From: Gnetum montanum
Lineage: Eukaryota > Streptophyta > Gnetopsida > Gnetales > Gnetaceae
Assembly (NCBI GenBank): GCA_015680685.1
Contig: MNCI01021382.1
Location: forward strand, 388,935 to 452,934
DNA length: 64,000 bases
Direction: 5' to 3'
In this document: one piece after another, positions 58,196 to 64,000 of the stretch
Layout of the letters: each line of letters opens with the position of its first letter
How positions within the stretch are numbered: the stretch's first letter is position 1
Notes under the pieces: model-generated
Databases searched by the model: none
What the model was told of the DNA's origin: nothing
The model's input: the letters and a program-made list of their open reading frames with translations, nothing else
Program-made: the position numbers and the translations under genes

Positions 58196-60251
58196 GATAA
58201 GCGTGTATCCTTTAGTAGTGTTATATCATCGAGGTTTTCTATTTATTGTCTATTCAGATAGATATCTGGGTGATGTAGGATCATATCCTTATGTATTCTT
58301 TAAAGAGTTTCCTTATGGTAAGACTCTTGAGCTTTTCATTATGGGGCTGATGTGATGTTGTGAACAATTGATGTATTTTGTTCCTCTAGAGGATGTATAC
58401 AATTGTGTTGTGGTGTTCTCCTCCACTGGTTTACTTGTGGTTGGACCAATTGCTATTTTACTTCAATATGGTAGCTTATAAATTGTTGTTTCTTGAGGAG
58501 CTCTTATCTCTGGTATCCAATGGTTCATTTAGGATGAATTGACCTAGTCTCTGCTTTGCTCTCCACCCAAATGACATGTATCGAGATGGCATTGATTGAA
58601 TTGTGTAGGATGCAGTATCCTTGCACTCCCACTCACCCTAGATACAATGAGTGTGGGGATTACAAATTGGGACATGTTGGTTCCCAGGTACCTTAGGATG
58701 GAGGGCCTTCAGACATGTGCTCTTGGTGAGCCTTGTTTTACGTGGATCAAGACCATTGTTGGTAGACTTTGTACACTTGTATTTGCGATGGTGTGTTGCC
58801 TAGTTATGTAGGCATGTCTTCCTTGGCTGCATTTTCAAATTTTGCATGTGTGTCTCCCTTATTGTGTCTATTTTTTGTAACGCAAGGCTTTGTGCTCTAT
58901 GTTGTGTGGTGACTTGTTGTTGGAATTGTTAAGGATGCATTTTGAGGTCATGAGTGCCATCCGAAGACCAAAATTGTTGTGGTCCTTATTTTGATAACCT
59001 CTTGTGCTTTAGGCATGATTGCCCTTGTTGCGGATCTTTTGTGTGTTGTGTTTTCTCATTTGAGCTGGTTGTGTTGCCTTTGGTTTTGTGGCATCACTTC
59101 TTTGGTTGGTGTTATTTCTTAGGCATTTTAATTTAGAGAACTTCTAGAGCAAGTCATCCTATTTTTGGTTCTTGTTGAGACCTCACCTCTCTTGATGAGA
59201 GTCTTCCTTGTGGATGCATCCTCTCTCATGTTGCTCTTTGTAGTGAGCTTTGTTGAGATCTAATGTTGGCTAGACCTTGGTCTCCCTCCTTATGTTTCAA
59301 GTTAAGAGGATGATTCTCTAGTGCCTATGCCTCTTTTCATTTTGTTGAGATTTTGATCTTGGTGGGAACTAGTGTTAGTGGCTAGAAACATTTGTTATAT
59401 GTGAATTTTGGAATTTTGAGAGTGTTCTAGTTCTCTCTCTCTTGGTGTGCCTCATGATAAATTATTTTATGTGAGTGTATCTAATTGACCCATCATGTTT
59501 TACATGATTAATCTTTGTGTGTTATTCAGGTCTTGCTCTCTATGGTGTTGTGAGACTAATATCTCTTTGTTGTGTGATGATGCTTGATTATTGTATATGA
59601 GGCTGATGTGCTAATTGTGTTCCTACTAACTCCTTTGTTTTCAAGATGTTGTCTTAGCCTTGCAGGCAGCACAAGTACAAAGATGCAACTAGTGGTAATC
59701 TCAGTTGATTCTGTGAGCACTATGTTTATGGGGAAGATGTGTGCTCTTGAGGCCTTCATGAATTGGTTACTTGGTCTTGGAATCCCAACATTAGGTGGTG
59801 AATTTATCAATACACTTACTATGTAGGAGTAGCTGGTACATCATGATTTCTTTGCCTCTTAGTGCTATGTGAGCACTAATAGAGGACGGTGGTCCATTCT
59901 AGACCCTATGGATATTGGGTTAGTAGTTGGCATAGAATAGTATCCTTGGCCATGCTAGATACTGATGGCCTAGGAGTGGCCAATTCCTTGAGGTCCCACT
60001 ATGGCAGGTGGTGGATTCTCAGTTGGCATCCTATGTCATTCAATCATTGTGTTCATGTCCTAGTTCATTTTTTTTCAATGGCAGTTTTGCAATAGGTGCA
60101 GTGTGACAGTTGTTCTTGTACATGCAAAGATAGAGACAATTTTTTCTCAGATCAACATGATGTAGCTTTGGTGTTGAACTTGGTGGCCTAAACCTTTCAG
60201 CTTAGGATGGGCTTGGGTAGTTAGTACTATAGCCTTCTATGGCTAAGTAGT
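58196..60251. other. Unassigned sequence right of element B
   Basis: About 2 kb of T- and G-rich plus-strand sequence without a coherent long frame, splice pattern or recognisable transposon protein. It replaces the expected gag-side half of element B, so it may belong to another insertion or a deletion junction. Confidence 0.5.
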
Positions 60252-60547
60252 TGTTGATGCATAAATTTTGGTCACACCAACGCTGGGGAAGAAAAATCGT
60301 TTTAGGAGACTATTGCCTAGGGTACTTCCCGTATGGGTACGGAAACCTGGGAATAGTCTTAGCTGGAGAGAGCTACGTAGCCTTTTGCAAATAATAAACT
60401 AGAAAGAAATCTAGAATTTAAATTATATAATTGTATTCAATACAAATAGGTAATTAAAAGAACTAAATTTTCTCTGGTCTCATTAACATTGCTGATCCGT
60501 GACTACCGATGGTATCCACTACTGGGCAAGAAGACTGCGATCACCAC

Positions 60548-60593
60548 GAGAGAGGGAGAGAGAGAAAGAGAAAGAGAAAGAGAAAGAGAGAGA
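60548..60593 (+). repeat. GA/GAAA microsatellite in LTR K
   Basis: Run of gagaga and gaaaga units, creating low-complexity Arg/Glu or Ser/Phe open frames on both strands that are not genes. Confidence 0.9.
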
Positions 60594-61066
60594 TTGCTCA
60601 CTGTAGTCCACATAGGGAAGCAACTGCAGTTCTTGAAGCCTACCATCGTTTGCTGCCTTTTGTGCACCGTCGTAGAGAGGAAGATCGTTCACCCACATCT
60701 GCACCATCGAGACAAAGCTCTGTCGTCGTTGAGAGGACCTGCAAGGATCCAATTTTGAACCGCTGGCTCCTACCTTGAATCCTCCATGAAGATCAACTAG
60801 AAGCCTGTAAAGAAAAGAGAAGAAAAGAGGAAACTATTGCTTAGTGGAGAGGAAGTTGTCCCTCCAGACTGATAGCCAGAGCTTGTTTTTAGGACTTCTC
60901 CTCTTCCTGCTCCCTTCTTCAAGAGCCCCCTTCTAGACTCCATTTTATAGCTGCTGTAGCCATCCATAATGATGTGTACATTTCATGTAACGGCTACAAA
61001 AACCACCACCACTTCTTGTGTAATAACTTCCACATTCTCCAATTAAGTGCCCACTTATGTCTATAA

Positions 61067-61350
61067 CTTCCAAAACATCTACCATTAATGTCTATAACTG
61101 CTACCATTAATGATTGTAATTTCTGTAACTTCCGAAACATTTGCTACTAATGTCCATAACTGCCATCATTAATGACCATAATTGCCATAACTTCTAAAAC
61201 ATTTGCCACTAATGACTGTAATTGCTATAACTTCCAAAACGTTTGCCACTAATGTCTGTAACCACCATCATTAATGACCGTAATTTCCATAACTTCTAAA
61301 ATGTTTGCCACTAATGTCTTTAACTGCTACCATTAATGACTACCACCTAG
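61067..61350. repeat. 62-bp minisatellite in LTR K
   Basis: About four and a half copies of a unit cttccaaaacatttgccact followed by aatgtctataactgccatca and ttaatgaccgtaatt. One copy is about 22 bp short. Copies differ at scattered positions, showing an old expansion. Confidence 0.85.
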
Positions 61351-61465
61351 TAGTTTAAATTCCCACTACTTGCATGATTTTTATTGTGGTTATTAAGAGA
61401 GATAAATAGAGATGTTGATAATCATGGCCCCATGCGAGCATGGGAGTGTTGACATCAACAGTAGC

Positions 61466-64000
61466 ATTCCCAAATGTCATGTATTATGTTCATTGAGTGT
61501 ATTCCTATCCTCGGGTGTGTAAGATTGTGATGTATTTAGTTTTGATAGTTTATGCACATATAAGTGCTAGATGTTATTTCCCTATGTGAATCAGTTATCC
61601 CTTTATTATAGGCCTATGCCACACCCTATGACATGGCCAAACTTGATGTATGGTGTTTTCCTTGTGCTCATCCTTGAAGAACCTCCCCTCTATGTTTGTA
61701 AGCGGTCTTTGTGCCCTGATATGAGATCTTCTAAAAGCCCTAAGGAAAATTTTATTTTTGGTAGATGGTGTTGTAGTAAGAAGGCCAAGGTATGTCCTTG
61801 CCTGAGGTGCTCCCAAACTGATGCTTTGTATTCCTAGTAATATTGGTGTTCCATGATGGTGTGTCTATCGGTGAATGTTCTTAAGATAGAATAAGTTGTG
61901 AAAATTTTTCTTTTGGGATCCCTAACTAGAAAAACTCTTATTCATGGATGATTGATGGTGGAATGTAGCCTGAGATTCAAACAAACTAGTTTGATGAACT
62001 TGATCTTGATAGTAGGTGATTTGTGGTGGCCATGTGAGTTGCAATGGTAGACCAAATATTCAAATCCAAGATGATGTTGTCATGACTGGCTATAGTTTAG
62101 AGTTGAGTTCTAGGTACTAGTACCTAGACTCCCTCTTCCATAGTTAGATGTGGTCCTTGGAGCAATTTTTGCAAGCATTAGGATGGTGGTCCATATTTGA
62201 ACATATGGTGTTGTAGTTATGCATACATTGGTTTCTCTTAGAGGCCCTACATGATGGACTTGTATGTGTTGAAAAACACTTAAGCTTGTGCACTCTCATG
62301 ACTAGGGGGCTTATGGTGCTTTTGTGAGCTATGTTATATTGCCTTATCTCTCTAGTGTACTCTGGTGTATTGTTGAATTATGTTAATGCCCTAACCTCTC
62401 TAGCGGGATAGTAGGATTGAGCACTCTATTACTTGGTGATTGTCTAGTCTTATGAGGGGTTATTCTCCATTACGGTGAATGCTTCTTAGGTTGCCAATAG
62501 ATCAATGCAAGTTAAATTGAGATAGTTGTTCTTATAGTTGGGATTCAAAGGCATTTGATGTTTGGGACTTGTTCCAAGAAGTAGTTCCATGTGCTTGAAC
62601 TCTTGGGGCTTGTTTTTAGAGATAGGATATTGTTACCATAATTTAATTCATGGAATCTCCCTTGTGAGGCCATGTTATTGATGTAGCCTAAATGTATATG
62701 TCTCTTCTTATAAGCAAGGTGTGATCTTATGTACCCTCTCTTAGTTTGGGGCTTTAGAGGGACTTCCTGGTTGGGGCTCTCTGGTAGACCTCCCTTATTG
62801 TAAATCCTTCAGGGATGAATCATGGATTGTTTCAAGTTGGTAGTTGATGTTGGTGATGCCCATTTGTTGTAATTGAAAATTGTCTCAAGGACCTAGTCCT
62901 CCTATGGGCAAACTATTCTTAATGACTCTTGAGTTCGTTGATTTGTGTCTAATGGTAATAGGTAGTGGTATGGCCTTGTGCACCATAATTGTTGTAAATA
63001 GAATGGATTTGTGTATATGAAATAAAAACCTAGACCTCCTATGGTGGAATGGAAGCTCCTATTTGTGAAATTTTTGGGGATGAACTCTTTGGCTTTTCGA
63101 GTTGATCTTAAGGTGGAATTGAATGTGGGTAAGACTTGTAAATCTATGTCTTCCCTCAACTAGTAGTAGTTTGACAAAATGATTGTGTTGGATATATGGA
63201 CTACTTGGGCATGTATCGTGGCTATAGTGTAATTGGGTTATTTTCCTTGTTTATGGAAGAAACCTTACAATGAGGATCTTCCTTTCAAGTTCAAAAATCC
63301 ATTGAAAGGTGTTGATCATGAGTTGCAGTTGTTCCTAGCATGGCAAGAAACTTTAGATTTTGGGAGCTTAGATGTTCCATTGAAAATTCATGATAGTATT
63401 TGTCCTTGGAGGTGATTCTACATGCTTTCTTGGACTAAGAATTCATAAAATGATGCTTGTCCCATCTATTGGAGTAGGAAGGACAACATATAAGATGCAA
63501 ATGCAATTGATCCTTTCCCATAAATGGGACATTGTGATTGCAATGGACCATGTGGTAGTGGTTGGCATGAGACGTGTGTATGGAGGACTATCTTGGGATT
63601 GGCTGCCCAACTCATCCTTCACTTTTCCAAGTACTCGAGTAGGCATTCTCAATGTTGGACAACCTTAAAGGATGCAGATGACAGATTGGTTCCAGATGCT
63701 TCGATAGCCTCTTAGAGAAGTTTTCTAAACAGAATTTGGATCTTCTCTCTTGTAGTGAATATGGGACAATGTTGGTTGATAAAATTTGGATTGTGGTACT
63801 AGTGCATTTGCCGACGACAAGGTTAGATTCAAGAGATCTACCTTTGAACATTATTTCGAAGGAAGATCATGCTCAACTCCCCTCCTACTAGCTTGAATAG
63901 AGGTTGATGTGGGAAAACAAAAGAAAATATATGGATGATATAGATGTGGTGATCTAGTACATAGATGGTTGGGCCAATGAGATCCCATGGGTCTTAATGC
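61466..64000. other. Unassigned right end of window
   Basis: No family recognised. Short open frames on either strand (for example 63233-63415 +) lack domain motifs or splice structure. Base composition resembles 58196-60251, so LTR K may have inserted into one larger unknown repeat. Confidence 0.5.

Larger units (their letters stand above)
60252..61460. mobile_element. Solo LTR K, TGTTGATG...CATCAACA type
   Basis: A 1209-bp block with perfect 8-bp inverted ends TGTTGATG/CATCAACA and near-identical flanks GTAGT (60247-60251) and GTAGC (61461-61465) as a target duplication with one mismatch. It contains a GAGA microsatellite and a 62-bp minisatellite. It is unlike the TGATGAG family. Orientation is not clear. 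Confidence 0.75.

Noticed and set aside
60489-60778. Overlapping open frames with Arg/Glu and Ser/Phe runs
   Set aside because: Produced by the GAGA microsatellite inside LTR K.

Overview
The window looks like nuclear DNA of a seed plant with a large, repeat-rich genome, possibly a gymnosperm. This is inferred from plant gene families with GT-AG introns up to about 3.5 kb, AT-rich spacers and deeply nested LTR retrotransposons. The species cannot be named from sequence alone. Single Ns at 10379 and 10657 mark scaffold joins.

Left part (1-30.9 kb) is gene-bearing. After LTR debris (1-734) and an L1-type LINE remnant (1490-2830) come three recognisable genes. The first, on + at 3270-17695 with 13 exons, encodes mitochondrial NADPH:adrenodoxin/ferredoxin oxidoreductase. 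One of its exons is partly lost in a scaffold gap beside a wrongly oriented 277-bp contig. The second, on + at 21361-24037 with two exons, encodes a DUF599 membrane protein. The third, on - at 27075-28985 with seven exons, encodes a monoacylglycerol lipase / caffeoylshikimate esterase-like alpha/beta hydrolase. Intron 2 of the first gene carries a SINE/Ty3-gypsy chimera with a 20-bp flanking duplication. The genes are independent; nothing suggests they act together.

Right part (31-64 kb) is a stack of retrotransposons. A Copia-type element without pol, here called D (minus, 31022-48953), carries one insertion of a TGATGAG...CTCATCA LTR family in each of its two LTRs, at the same nucleotide but in opposite orientation. 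In the D 3' LTR this is LTR F, which holds a full-length member, element A (32605-41415). In the D 5' LTR it is solo LTR C. Solo LTR E sits inside the second ORF of D. Next comes a decayed Copia pol (G, 49.4-52.5 kb) cut by solo LTR I, then LTR H and element B, a relative of A (53397-58195). The last 5.8 kb has no recognisable gene and contains solo LTR K (60252-61460).

The most unusual system is the A/B family. It encodes Gag and a second coiled-coil ORF but no protease, reverse transcriptase or integrase. A U3-like block (palindromes plus a TATA box) is repeated inside the element just upstream of the second ORF. The palindrome cassette in the LTR matches the internal one within each element (CGATATCG-type in A, AATATT-type in B), suggesting an internal promoter that evolves together with the LTR.
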